A stretch of DNA of 37,843 bases. It comes from Actinomadura sp. 7K507 (GTDB lineage Bacteria; Actinomycetota; Actinomycetes; Streptosporangiales; Streptosporangiaceae). Where the stretch lies: NCBI RefSeq assembly GCF_004348425.1, contig NZ_SMKK01000077.1, positions 1-37,843 of the forward strand. The letters are read 5' to 3'. The position numbers and the translations under genes are program-made. Below, in pieces: positions 21,609-30,192 of this stretch; position 1 is the stretch's first letter; each line of letters opens with the position of its first letter. A model generated the notes under the pieces. It did not search any database. It had not been told where the DNA came from and saw only the letters and a list, made by a program, of their open reading frames with translations.

Positions 21609-21637
21609 GATCGCGCAGCGAGCCGCTAGGCGAGTCG
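21609..21637. repeat. Dispersed repeat, copy 2 (CGAGCCGCTAGGCGAGT)
   Basis: The 17-mer at about 21619-21635 is identical to 7604-7620, where it forms the loop of a terminator hairpin. It is flanked here by GATCGCGC (21609-21616), a word that recurs near 21566 and 21648. Confidence 0.6.
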
Positions 21638-21712
21638 AAGCGATGCAGCGATCGCGCCGCAGTTCCCGTTGAAGGAAGGCGCTCCAGCGCCTGACGCCGA
21701 GGGAACTGCAAT

Positions 21713-22561
21713 TTAATCGGGGTATTTCGGCGGCAGGGCCTTCTCGGCCGCCTGGAAGATGCGCTGGACGTCGCCGTCGGTCAGGATCTTCGGACGGCGG
21801 CGCAGGTACGCGCGCGCCCGGTTGCCCGCGTAGACGTCGACGTCGCGGACCCGCATGACCTTCCACGGGATGGACGGCCCGTAGATCGCCACCGAGGGCT
21901 GCACAGGCACCTCGAAGCCGACCCGCTTGGCGAGGATGCTGCTCGCCTGCTGGGCCTCCCAGCGCGCCTCGTCCAACCGGTCCTTCTTGTTGAAGGGGCC
22001 GTGGAAGAGCTTGAGGTGGGACATGGTGCGCACGGGCAGGCGCTTGTCCCACTTCTCGGAGTCGATGGCGTAGACGCCGCTCGGCCCGATCACCAGGTGG
22101 TCGATCCGCCCGTCGCTGACGCCCTCGTCGTCGGCGGGCACGGCGCGTGCGTGCAGCACGACGTACCCGTTGCGCTGGAGGGACTTCAGCTGCTTCTCGG
22201 TGCGCCGTTCGGCGGCCGAGGACTTCTGCCAGGCGGTGACGGTGGAGCTCTTGCGGGACCGGCGGACGACGTCCCCGACGACCACCAGGACCGCGACGGT
22301 GAGACCGAGCCGCCAGCCGGCCGTGACCGTCACGGCGACGCCGGCGACGACGCCGGCCGCGGCCGTCCATCGCCAGCGGCGGACCCGCGGGTCGGCGAGC
22401 ATCGCGGCGGCGGTGCTCTCCTCGGGAGACTCCTTCACCGGAGCCTGGTGATGGTGCTCACGCGTTTCCTCCGACCCCGTCGCCTTCGCCCCCGCCGTTT
22501 CCGACCGTGCCCGGGGCCGGCCCCTGGCACCTTGCGTGTTGCCCCGCTCCATGATCGCCAT
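21713..22561 (-). CDS. NERD-domain (nuclease-related) membrane protein
   Basis: A 282-aa protein. Residues 1-60 are charged and disordered (many Glu, His and Arg). About 62-100 form two hydrophobic helices (RWTAAAGVVAGVAVTV, LGLTVAVLVVVGDVV). About 112-245 form the NERD domain: AAERRTEKQLKSLQRNGY, then GRIDHLVIGPSGVYAIDSEKW with the acidic/Lys pattern of the nuclease-like fold. NERD proteins are predicted to process DNA or RNA; few have been tested. The ATG at 22561 is used, though an ATG three codons later is possible. It stands alone, divergent from the amidase gene. Confidence 0.82.
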   Translation of the reverse strand: MAIMERGNTQGARGRPRARSETAGAKATGSEETREHHHQAPVKESPEESTAAAMLADPRVRRWRWTAAAGVVAGVAVTVTAGWRLGLTVAVLVVVGDVVRRSRKSSTVTAWQKSSAAERRTEKQLKSLQRNGYVVLHARAVPADDEGVSDGRIDHLVIGPSGVYAIDSEKWDKRLPVRTMSHLKLFHGPFNKKDRLDEARWEAQQASSILAKRVGFEVPVQPSVAIYGPSIPWKVMRVRDVDVYAGNRARAYLRRRPKILTDGDVQRIFQAAEKALPPKYPD

Positions 22562-22750
22562 GAGTTGACGCTCCGTATTCCTTTCCCATCGGGGGCATGA
22601 TCCTCCGTGCGCAGAGTAATCATCCGGCAGGTTGGCGACTAGTCATGCAGGGTTAATAGTTTTGTCGCCGTCCGTGGGTGATTCACTGCCGGGACGGATG
22701 GGTACGTCGGTATCCTTCTCCTTCCGCCGCTGCAGTCGTCCCTGCCCTCT

Positions 22751-22779
22751 TTGATGCCCGCGCACACGACGTCTACCGT
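22751..22779 (+). promoter_or_regulatory. Promoter of the amidase gene (leaderless type)
   Basis: TTGATG (22751-22756), a 17-bp spacer and TACCGT (22774-22779). The -10 ends 8 nt before the GTG at 22788, so the mRNA should start at or within 1-2 nt of the start codon. This is the best -35/-10 pair in the window. Confidence 0.6.
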
Positions 22780-22787
22780 TCCGGTTT

Positions 22788-24260
22788 GTGACACAAATCC
22801 ATGACCTCAGCGCCACCCGGATGGCTGCGGCCGTCCGCACCAGGGAAGTATCTCCGGTCGAACTCGCCGACCACTATCTGACCCGCATCGAACGACTCAA
22901 CGAGCAGGTCGGGGCCTACGTGACGGTCACCGGCGAACTCGCCCGGGAGCAGGCCCGCGAGGCGGAGAAGGCCGTGCTGGACGCCGCGGACCCGGCGGAC
23001 CTGCCTCCCCTGCACGGCGTCCCGGTCCCCATCAAGGACCTGAACATGGTCAACGGTGTCCGGATGACGTTCGGCTCGGCCGTCTACTCCGAGCTGACCG
23101 GCTTCGCGGACGACAACGTCGTGACCGCGCTGCGGGCGGCGGGGTCGCTGCTCCTCGGCAAGACCACGACGCCCGAGTTCGGCCTGCCCTGCTACACCGA
23201 GGGTGGCGTCGCGCCGCCGGCGCGCACGCCGTGGGACCCGTCCCGGTCGGCGGGCGGGTCCAGCGGCGGCGCGGGCGCGGCGGTCGCGTCCGGCCTGGCC
23301 CCCGTCGCGCAGGGCAGCGACGGCGGCGGCTCGATCCGCATCCCCAGCAGCGTGTGCGGGCTCTTCGGGATCAAGCCGACGCGCGGGCGGGTCTCGCAGG
23401 GGCCGGTCGTCCCCGACCTGTTCGGGCTGTCGACGAACGGGCCCATCGCCCGGACCGTCCGCGACGCGGCGCTCCTGCTGGACGTGATGGCCGGGCACAT
23501 GCCGGGCGACCTGTACGCCGCGCCGCCGGTCGAGGGCACGTTCGCGTCCTACGCCGAGCGCCCGCCGGGCCGCCTGCGGATCGCGCGGAGCATGGAGTCC
23601 GCCGTGCCTGGCGCCGAGGTGCATCCCGACTGCGTCGCCGCCTACGACGAGGCGTCCGAGCTGCTGCGGGAACTGGGCCACGAGGTCGTCGAGCTGCCGC
23701 AGGTGCTCGGCCCCGAACTCGTCCCGCATTTCCTGATGCTCTGGGGCGTGATGGCGACGGTCACGCCGGTCGCGGACGAGAGCGAGCACCTCCTCCAGCC
23801 GCTGACCCGCTGGCTGCGGGAACGCGGCGAGGCCACGACCGCGCCGCAGCTGTTCCAGGCCCACGCGGCGCTGCAGGGCGCGCTGCGCGCGGCGTTCCCG
23901 GTGATGGACGGGTTCGACGCGATCCTGCACCCGACGCTGGCGCAGCCGCCGGCCCCGGTCGGGTACTTCCACGACCAGGAGCCGGCCGAGAACTTCGACC
24001 GCCAGACGAAGTTCACCCCCTTCACCGCGCCGTACAACATCTCCGGGCAGCCCGCGGTGAGCGTCCCGCTGCACTGGACCTCGGATGCGGTTGCCGGGGG
24101 GCCTGGGGGGTCGTCCCCCCAGAATGAGACGCCCGGCCTGCCGATCGGGATCATGCTCGCCGGGCGTCTCGGCGGCGAGGGGACGCTGATCTCGCTGTCG
24201 GCGCAGCTCGAAGAGGCCCGCCCGTGGATCGGCCGCAAGCCGGAGATCTGGACGGCGTGA
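22788..24260 (+). CDS. Amidase, amidase-signature family
   Basis: A 490-aa amidohydrolase. The Ser-cisSer-Lys triad is complete: Lys83 in PVPIKDLN, Ser159 in SAGGSSGGAG and the nucleophile Ser182 in SDGGGSIRIP. It hydrolyses an amide, perhaps aryl or aliphatic; the family is too broad for a substrate. It is not the tRNA amidotransferase GatA, since no gatC or gatB is adjacent. Codons 434-449 (24087-24134) are an in-frame insert between WTSD and GLPIGIM, which are normally adjacent in this family, and they carry a perfect hairpin. The GTG at 22788 has no Shine-Dalgarno sequence but a good leaderless promoter. malQ starts 28 nt after its stop. Confidence 0.88.
   Translation: MTQIHDLSATRMAAAVRTREVSPVELADHYLTRIERLNEQVGAYVTVTGELAREQAREAEKAVLDAADPADLPPLHGVPVPIKDLNMVNGVRMTFGSAVYSELTGFADDNVVTALRAAGSLLLGKTTTPEFGLPCYTEGGVAPPARTPWDPSRSAGGSSGGAGAAVASGLAPVAQGSDGGGSIRIPSSVCGLFGIKPTRGRVSQGPVVPDLFGLSTNGPIARTVRDAALLLDVMAGHMPGDLYAAPPVEGTFASYAERPPGRLRIARSMESAVPGAEVHPDCVAAYDEASELLRELGHEVVELPQVLGPELVPHFLMLWGVMATVTPVADESEHLLQPLTRWLRERGEATTAPQLFQAHAALQGALRAAFPVMDGFDAILHPTLAQPPAPVGYFHDQEPAENFDRQTKFTPFTAPYNISGQPAVSVPLHWTSDAVAGGPGGSSPQNETPGLPIGIMLAGRLGGEGTLISLSAQLEEARPWIGRKPEIWTA
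24103..24122. repeat. Palindrome inside the amidase coding sequence
   Basis: CTGGGGGG (24103-24110), TCGT, CCCCCCAG (24115-24122) form a perfect 8-bp stem. It lies within a Gly/Pro/Ser-rich stretch that looks inserted between two conserved family motifs. Confidence 0.7.
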
Positions 24261-24288
24261 GCACGCCCGCACCGGGCATGGTGCAGGC

Positions 24289-26415
24289 GTGGCCGACGAT
24301 GAGCTGAACACCCTTTCCGGGCTGCACGGCGTCGCGACCCGCTACACCGACTGGCGCGGACGCGGGGTGGACGTGTCGCCCGGCACGCTGGTGGCGGTCC
24401 TGGCGGCGCTCGGGGTGGACGCGTCCACCCAGGGCGCCGTCCGGGCCGAACTGGAACGCGCCAGGGAGCCGGAACGCGCGCTGCCGCCCAATGTCATCGT
24501 CCGCCGGGGGAGCGGTCCGGTGACCGGCCTGGTCCTCGCGGAGCTGCGGCGGTACCTGGGCTCGGGTGAGGACGCCGAGGTGGACATCGAGCCTTCCACG
24601 GCCGAGGTCCTCATGCCGCCGAGCACGCACGCCCCGCCGGCCGAGCGGCGTTTCGAGCCGCTGGCCGGGCTCGCGGACGTTCCGTCCGGCTGGCACCGCC
24701 TGCGCGTCCGGCGCGGCCGCCGCACGGACCACACGCGCCTGCTGGTGGCCCCGGCCGCGCTGCCGCCCCCGCCGCGGACATGGGGCTTCACGGCGCAGCT
24801 GTACTCGGTGCGTTCCCGGGCGTCCTGGGGGCTCGGCGATCTGCGCGATCTCGCGGACCTCGCGGCGTGGAGCGGCCGGGAGCTCGGCGCGGGTTTCGCC
24901 CTGGTCAACCCGCTGCACGCGACCGAGCCCGTTCCCCCGGTCGGGCCGTCCCCCTACTCGCCGATGAGCCGCCGCTTCCCGTCGCCGATCTACCTGCGCG
25001 TCGAGGACATGCCGGAGTACGCGAGGCTCCCGGCCGGGGACCGGGAGCGGTTCGCCGCCCTGGCGGCCGGGCTGAGCGCGCAGGAAGGGCTGCTGGACAG
25101 GGACGCGGTGTGGGCGGCCAAGTCGGAGGCCTTCGAGGCGATGCACCGCCTCTGGCGGGAGCACGGCGACCTCTGGCGGGAGCACGGCGACCCGGGTTTC
25201 GAGGAGTTCCGCAGGCGCGAGGGAGCCGCGCTCGACGGATACGCCACGTGGTGCGCGATCAGTGAGGAGCAGGGGACGGCGGACTGGCGGCACTGGCCGC
25301 CCTCCCTGCAGAACGCCCGCGACCACGGCGTGGCGGACTCTCCCCGCCACCGCTCGCGTGCCGCGTTCCACGAATGGCTTCAGTGGCGCCTGGACGGGCA
25401 GCTCGCGGCGGCGCAGCAGGCGGCCCGGGACGCCGGGATGCCGGTCGGCATCGTCCACGATCTCGCGGTCGGCGTGCCGCACGGCAGCGCCGACGCCTGG
25501 ATGTACCGCGGCACGCTCGCGCCCGGGATGAGCGTCGGGGCGCCGCCCGACGAGTTCAACCAGCGCGGCCAGGACTGGGGGCAGCAGCCGTGGCGGCCGG
25601 ACGCGATGGCCCGCGACGGCTACCGGCAGTTCCGCGAGATGGTGGCCGCCGTGCTGCGGCACGCGGGCGGCATCCGCCTGGACCACGCCATGCAGGTGTC
25701 GCGGCTGTGGTGGGTGCCCGAAGGCGCGTCACCCGCCGACGGCACCTATGTCCGCTACGACCGCGACGCCCTGCTCGGCTGCCTGACCTGGGAGGCCGAG
25801 CGGTTCGGCGCCGTGATCGTCGGTGAGGACCTCGGCACCGTGGAGCCGGAGGTCCGGGAGGCCATGGCCGACCGAGGCGTTCTCGGCACGTCCCTCCTCT
25901 GGTTCGAACGCGATGAGCAGGGACGTCCGAAGCCCCCGCGACGGTGGCGGGAGCTTTCGCTCGCCACCGTCGGCACCCACGACATGCCGCCCATCACCGG
26001 ATTCGTCCACGGCGACCACATCGCCCTCCGCCACCGTCTCGGCCTCCTCACCCGCGACCTCGCCGAAGAGGAGGACGACCACCGCCGCCAGTTGACGGAC
26101 TGGCTGACTCTCCTGCACACCGAGAAACTGCTGACGACCCGGCCCAGCGAGATCATGCAGGCTCTGGCGGACGGCTCCACCGCCTACGACGAGCTGATCG
26201 TGACCGCCCTGCACGGTTTCCTGGCCCGAACCCCCGCCCGTCTCAGGGGCATCTCCCTGGCCGACGCCGTAGGCGAACGCCGCACCCAGAACCAGCCGGG
26301 CACCACCGACGAGTACCCCAACTGGCGAGTCCCCCTGGCCGGGCCGGACGGACGCCCGATCTTCCTGGACGACCTCGTCTCCGACCCCGCGAGCCTCATC
26401 CGAGGGTCGTGGTGA
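24289..26415 (+). CDS. malQ: 4-alpha-glucanotransferase (amylomaltase)
   Basis: A 708-aa GH77 enzyme that transfers glucan segments between maltooligosaccharides in maltose and glycogen metabolism. The N-terminal extension (1-160) is the actinobacterial/E. coli MalQ type. The barrel has GLGDLRDLADLA, PVGPSPYSPMSRR, the nucleophile Asp465 in GIRLDHAMQ, acid/base Glu513 in IVGEDLGTV and Asp565 in GTHDMPP. A perfect 21-bp tandem duplication repeats LWREHGD twice at about residues 288-301. The GTG at 24289 (MADDELNTL) has only a weak GCAGG upstream. The last 20 nt overlap the end of the convergent gene on the other strand. Confidence 0.95.
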   Translation: MADDELNTLSGLHGVATRYTDWRGRGVDVSPGTLVAVLAALGVDASTQGAVRAELERAREPERALPPNVIVRRGSGPVTGLVLAELRRYLGSGEDAEVDIEPSTAEVLMPPSTHAPPAERRFEPLAGLADVPSGWHRLRVRRGRRTDHTRLLVAPAALPPPPRTWGFTAQLYSVRSRASWGLGDLRDLADLAAWSGRELGAGFALVNPLHATEPVPPVGPSPYSPMSRRFPSPIYLRVEDMPEYARLPAGDRERFAALAAGLSAQEGLLDRDAVWAAKSEAFEAMHRLWREHGDLWREHGDPGFEEFRRREGAALDGYATWCAISEEQGTADWRHWPPSLQNARDHGVADSPRHRSRAAFHEWLQWRLDGQLAAAQQAARDAGMPVGIVHDLAVGVPHGSADAWMYRGTLAPGMSVGAPPDEFNQRGQDWGQQPWRPDAMARDGYRQFREMVAAVLRHAGGIRLDHAMQVSRLWWVPEGASPADGTYVRYDRDALLGCLTWEAERFGAVIVGEDLGTVEPEVREAMADRGVLGTSLLWFERDEQGRPKPPRRWRELSLATVGTHDMPPITGFVHGDHIALRHRLGLLTRDLAEEEDDHRRQLTDWLTLLHTEKLLTTRPSEIMQALADGSTAYDELIVTALHGFLARTPARLRGISLADAVGERRTQNQPGTTDEYPNWRVPLAGPDGRPIFLDDLVSDPASLIRGSW
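25150..25191 (+). repeat. Perfect 21-bp tandem duplication in malQ
   Basis: The unit starting CTCTGGCGGGAGCACGG occurs at 25150-25170 and 25171-25191 without a mismatch, adding seven residues in frame. Confidence 0.9.
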
Positions 26416-27391
26416 TGCGGGTCGTCACGTCGTGGAGGAGCGTGTCGGGGCGCAGCTCGGCCGCCGCGATCGCGGAGAACAGCGCGGGCAGACCCGGGAG
26501 CGGGTAAGGGTCGCCGTCGCCGGTCAGGGCCTTGTGGCCCAGGGGGTGGCGGGAGAGCGACTTGCGGGCGCGCGTCCAGGCCGTCTGGACCTCCTCGGGG
26601 GACGGCACGCCGAAACCGTGGCCGACCGGGGCGGCGTGGCGCAGCTTCACCAGGGCGCTGTCGGTGAAGTCGCCGGCGAGCTTGCAGCGGTCGGTCAGGT
26701 CGGCGCGGACGAGGTCGTCCAGGCGGCTCATGACCGTGCAGGGGGTACGGCAGCGGGCGGCGCAGTCGCCGAGGGCGGAGGCGACCTGGCTGTGCTGGCG
26801 GTCGAGGTAGGCGCGCCAGCCGGGCGGCGGCTCCTTGGCGACGCGCAGGGTCCGCTCGCAGGCGGAACGCTCCGGGCGGGTGTGGTCGCACATGCGGGCC
26901 GACCCCGGCTCGACGGGGACGCCGAAGCGGCTGCCCTCGCCCTCCACGGACGCGCCGATGCGGGCGGGGTCGCCGGCGTGGCCGAGGACGGGCTCCCACG
27001 CGAGCATCGGGAGGTACTCGCTGGCGATGTGCACGGCGGCGACGAGGGCGGCCATGTCGCGGCGGTACCAGCGGATCGCGATGACCTCCAGCAGGAGGGA
27101 GTAGGCGGGGCGGAGGCTGGCGAGGGCCCCGCGGGGACGCTCCCGGGGCTCCTGCGGCATGCGGCTGGCGCGGGCGCGGTCGAGCAGGTCGTGGGGGACC
27201 TCGCCGACGTCCTCGGGCATGCCGAAGTCCTCGGCGTCCAGGTCGAGGACGCGCTGCCCGAACGCGCACAGGGCGCCGACGGCGTCGGAATGGTGGTCCG
27301 GGACGACGGTGCCCTGCGCGATCAGCGCGGCCAGATCCCCGAACGCGTACCGCCGCGCCAGGGCGGTCAGAACGTCCCGCGCCGTCTCCAT
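26396..27391 (-). CDS. Hypothetical cytosolic protein with scattered cysteines
   Basis: A 331-aa protein I do not recognise. It starts METARDVLTALARRYAFGDL and is mostly helical, with no signal or membrane segment. Seven cysteines are concentrated in the middle: MCDHTRPERSAC, CAARCRTPC and DRCKL at about residues 170-245. A metal or Fe-S site is possible but unproven. The ATG at 27391 has the strong site GGGGAGGGG, part of which lies in the 3' arm of a 13-bp palindrome at 27402-27436. Its stop region overlaps the end of malQ by 20 nt on the opposite strand. It is separated by about 100 nt from pepN, which is upstream on the same strand. Confidence 0.75.
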   Translation of the reverse strand: METARDVLTALARRYAFGDLAALIAQGTVVPDHHSDAVGALCAFGQRVLDLDAEDFGMPEDVGEVPHDLLDRARASRMPQEPRERPRGALASLRPAYSLLLEVIAIRWYRRDMAALVAAVHIASEYLPMLAWEPVLGHAGDPARIGASVEGEGSRFGVPVEPGSARMCDHTRPERSACERTLRVAKEPPPGWRAYLDRQHSQVASALGDCAARCRTPCTVMSRLDDLVRADLTDRCKLAGDFTDSALVKLRHAAPVGHGFGVPSPEEVQTAWTRARKSLSRHPLGHKALTGDGDPYPLPGLPALFSAIAAAELRPDTLLHDVTTRITTTLG

Positions 27392-27401
27392 GCGATCCCC
27401 T

Positions 27402-27436
27402 CCCCGTGACCATGTAACGATCCCATGGTCACGGGG
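27402..27436. promoter_or_regulatory. 13-bp inverted repeat over the ribosome binding site
   Basis: CCCCGTGACCATG (27402-27414) is perfectly repeated inverted as CATGGTCACGGGG (27424-27436) around a 9-bp spacer. The arm nearest the gene shares bases with the Shine-Dalgarno sequence of the minus-strand hypothetical gene starting at 27391. It could be an operator or an mRNA hairpin. Confidence 0.6.
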
Positions 27437-27493
27437 CTGGGGGACATATTCCGGGGGACGGGGCAAGACCGGACGGGTCCGGCCGGGCGAGGG

Positions 27494-30028
27494 TCAGTCC
27501 GACGCGGCGTCCTTCGCGCGGGCGCGCAGGGCGCGGGCGACGCCGTCGCGTCCCTCCGACAGGAGCCGGGAGAGGGCCGGCGGGGGCTTCTCGTCGGAGA
27601 TGTAGGCCTCGGTGCGGTCGACGGTGGACTGCTCGATCACCAGGAAGGGGTAGGCGACCTCCGCGAACGTCTGCGACATGTCGCTGCTCCACTCCTGCCA
27701 GATGCGCCCGACCTCGGCGAAGTACCGGTCGGCGTAGGGGACCAGCAGGTCCGGCTGGTCGGGCTCCACGAAGCCGCCGAGCGTCGCCCGGTAGACGGCG
27801 TTGGGCAGGTCGCCGGACACGATCCGCTCCCACGCGGCGGCCTTGGCGGCGGCGGACGGCATCGCCGCCTTGCACGCGGCGGCGTGCCGCTCGCCCGCGG
27901 CGGTGCGGTCGCGCTCGTGCTCGGCGTCGATCTCGGCCTCGCCCGCCTCGCCGGTGACGACGAGGCGGCGCAGCAGGGACCAGCGCAGGTCGGTGTCGAC
28001 GGTGAGGCCGTCGAGGACCTGGGAGCCGTCCAGCAGCGCCTGGACGAACGCGAGGTGGTCGCCGGAGACGGCGGTCGCGGCGAACGCCTGGGTGTAGGCG
28101 AGCTGGAGGTCCGAGCCGGGCTCGGCCTCGCGCGCCAGTTCCGCGAGGGTGCCGGCCATGAGCGCCATGCCGTCCTCGCGCCAGGCCGGGTCCGCGTACT
28201 GCTGGACGGCGAGGCGGGCCTGCCGCAGCAGCGTCTGCGTGACCGCGATGTCGGTGACGCCGCGGATGCCCGTCGCGACCAGCCGGACGTAGTCGCGGGT
28301 CGCCATCTCGGCGTCGCGCGTCATGTCCCAGGCCGCCGACCAGCACAGGGCCCGGGGGAGGCTCTCCTTGATGTCGCCGATGCTCTCGATCAGCGTGCGC
28401 TGGGAGTTCTCGTCCAGCCGGATCTTGGCGAAGGCGAGGTCGTCGTCGTTGACCAGGACGAGGTCGGGACGCTTCTCGCCGGCGAGCTGCGGAACCTCCG
28501 TCCGGGCGCCGACCACGTCCAGCTCGACCCGCTCGCGCCGGACGATGCCTTCCGCGGTCTTGTCGTACAGCCCGATGGCGAGGCGGTGCGAACGCAGCGT
28601 CGGGTAGTCGGCCCTGGCTTCCTGCAGGACGGCGAACGACGTGAAGTTCCCGTCGCCGTCCAGCTCGAACTCGGGGCGCATCGTGTTGACGCCGGCGGTC
28701 TCCAGCCACTCCTTCGACCACGCCGCCAGGTCGCGTCCGGACGTCTCCTCCAGCGCGCCCAGCAGGTCGGTCAGGACGGTGTTGCCCCACGCGTGCCGGT
28801 CGAAGTAGCGCCGCACGCCCTCCAGGAAGTTGTCGAGGCCGACATAGGCCACCAGCTGCTTCAGGACCGACGCGCCCTTGGCGTAGGTGATCCCGTCGAA
28901 GTTGACCTCGACCGCGCGGATGTCGACCATGTCGGCGGAGATCGGGTGGGTGGACGGCAGCTGGTCCTGCCGGTACGCCCACGCCTTCTCCAGGTTCGCG
29001 AACGTCGTCCAGGCGCCCTTCCACTTGGTGGCCTCGGCCATGCACAGGACGCTCATGTACGTGGCGAACGACTCGTTCAGCCACAGGTCGTCCCACCAGC
29101 GCATGGTGACCAGGTCGCCGAACCACATGTGCGCCATCTCGTGCAGGATCGTCTCGGCGCGCCGCTCGTAGGCCGCGTCGGTGACCCGCGACCGGAAGAC
29201 GTAGTCCTCCAGGAAGGTGACGGCGCCCGCGTTCTCCATCGCGCCCGCGTTGAACTCGGGGACGAACAGCTGGTCGTACTTGGTGAACGGGTACTCCCGG
29301 CCGAAGACCTTCTCGAAGTAGCCGAAGCCCTGGCGGGTCACGTCCACGATGGCGGGGGCGTCGAGGTGCTCGGCGAGCGAGGCCCGGCAGAACACGCCGA
29401 GGGGGATCACGGTGCCGTCGTCGCGGCGGTACTCGTCCCGGACGACGTGGTACGGCCCGGCGATGAGCGCGGTGATGTAGGTGGAGATCTGCGGCGTCGG
29501 CAGGAAATGCCACGTCCCGCCCTTGGCCGACTCGGCCGGCTCGTTGGTGACGACCTCCCAGTCCTCCGGTGCCTTCACGGTGAACTCGAAGGTCGCCTTC
29601 AGGTCGGGCTGGTCGAAGCAGGTGTACATGCGGTGCGCGTCGGCCGTCTCGAACTGCGAGTAGAGGTACACGCTCTCGTCGACCGGGTCCACGAACCGGT
29701 GCAGGCCCTCACCCGAACGCGAGTACGCGCAGTCGGCCACGACGCGGAGCTCGTTGTCCGCGGCCAGCTCCGGCAGCGGGAACCGCCCCTTCTCGGGGTC
29801 ATAGGACGCGGGGTCCAGGGCCTTCCCGTTCAACGTCACCTCCCGCACGACGGCGTCGTGCAGGTCGACGAAGGTGGAAGCGCCGGTCTCGGTGCTGCCG
29901 AACCGGATCACGGTGGTGGAACCGAACCTGCTCTCACCAGTCGTGAGGTCCAGGTCGACCGTGTACGACTCGACGGTGAGCAGCCGGGCCCGTTCCCGCG
30001 CCTCGTCGCGCGTGAGGTTGCCTGCCAC
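27494..30028 (-). CDS. pepN: Aminopeptidase N (M1 family)
   Basis: An 844-aa cytosolic zinc aminopeptidase that removes N-terminal residues in the last steps of protein turnover. The saddle domain (1-190) is followed by GAMENAG, which binds the substrate N-terminus, then the zinc site HEMAH (His296, Glu297, His300) with the third ligand Glu319 in LWLNESFATY. The C-terminal ERAP1-like helical domain completes the usual actinobacterial length. The GTG at 30028 follows AAGGAG with 5-6 nt spacing; an overlapping ATG at 30030 is out of frame. A small CCGGAC/GTCCGG palindrome (27469-27482) lies just past the stop. Confidence 0.96.
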   Translation of the reverse strand: MAGNLTRDEARERARLLTVESYTVDLDLTTGESRFGSTTVIRFGSTETGASTFVDLHDAVVREVTLNGKALDPASYDPEKGRFPLPELAADNELRVVADCAYSRSGEGLHRFVDPVDESVYLYSQFETADAHRMYTCFDQPDLKATFEFTVKAPEDWEVVTNEPAESAKGGTWHFLPTPQISTYITALIAGPYHVVRDEYRRDDGTVIPLGVFCRASLAEHLDAPAIVDVTRQGFGYFEKVFGREYPFTKYDQLFVPEFNAGAMENAGAVTFLEDYVFRSRVTDAAYERRAETILHEMAHMWFGDLVTMRWWDDLWLNESFATYMSVLCMAEATKWKGAWTTFANLEKAWAYRQDQLPSTHPISADMVDIRAVEVNFDGITYAKGASVLKQLVAYVGLDNFLEGVRRYFDRHAWGNTVLTDLLGALEETSGRDLAAWSKEWLETAGVNTMRPEFELDGDGNFTSFAVLQEARADYPTLRSHRLAIGLYDKTAEGIVRRERVELDVVGARTEVPQLAGEKRPDLVLVNDDDLAFAKIRLDENSQRTLIESIGDIKESLPRALCWSAAWDMTRDAEMATRDYVRLVATGIRGVTDIAVTQTLLRQARLAVQQYADPAWREDGMALMAGTLAELAREAEPGSDLQLAYTQAFAATAVSGDHLAFVQALLDGSQVLDGLTVDTDLRWSLLRRLVVTGEAGEAEIDAEHERDRTAAGERHAAACKAAMPSAAAKAAAWERIVSGDLPNAVYRATLGGFVEPDQPDLLVPYADRYFAEVGRIWQEWSSDMSQTFAEVAYPFLVIEQSTVDRTEAYISDEKPPPALSRLLSEGRDGVARALRARAKDAASD

Positions 30029-30192
30029 ATGAACTCCTTGGTCGGCTTATTCGCTTGGTGCCCCCATGTCTACCAATCGGAGGCCGATCCGGCCCGCCCG
30101 CCACGGCCGTGGAACCTTCACACCGGCGGGAATCGGGACGGCCGCGCCCCGGTTGTCGCCTTAAGGCACCCGTATCGCTGTAGGAGGCGACC

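Larger units (their letters stand above)
21310..21712. other. Structured intergenic region upstream of ilvD
   Basis: 403 bp without a credible gene. Read on the minus strand from the NERD gene toward ilvD, it holds a 9-bp stem GCAGTTCCC/GGGAACTGC enclosing a hairpin AGGCGC/GCGCCT (about 21659-21710), a segment with repeated GATCGCG words (21566-21657), a GGTTTC/GAAACC hairpin, a 10-bp stem hairpin (21504-21529), a terminator (21468-21494), and TAGCAT (21442-21447) as a possible -10 for ilvD. Confidence 0.6.

Noticed and set aside
21541..21629. Short plus-strand ORF starting ATGAGACAAGTG near 21535
   Set aside because: There is no ribosome binding site, it lies within dense inverted repeats, and it has no recognisable product. 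It is better explained as structured intergenic DNA.
21541..21640. tRNA or T-box element before ilvD
   Set aside because: No cloverleaf with TTC-loop and CCA-type acceptor pairing could be made, and the T-box core sequence is absent.
22788..24260. GatA subunit of the tRNA amidotransferase
   Set aside because: No gatC or gatB is adjacent, and the sequence around the active site (SDGGGSIRIPSS) fits general amidases better.
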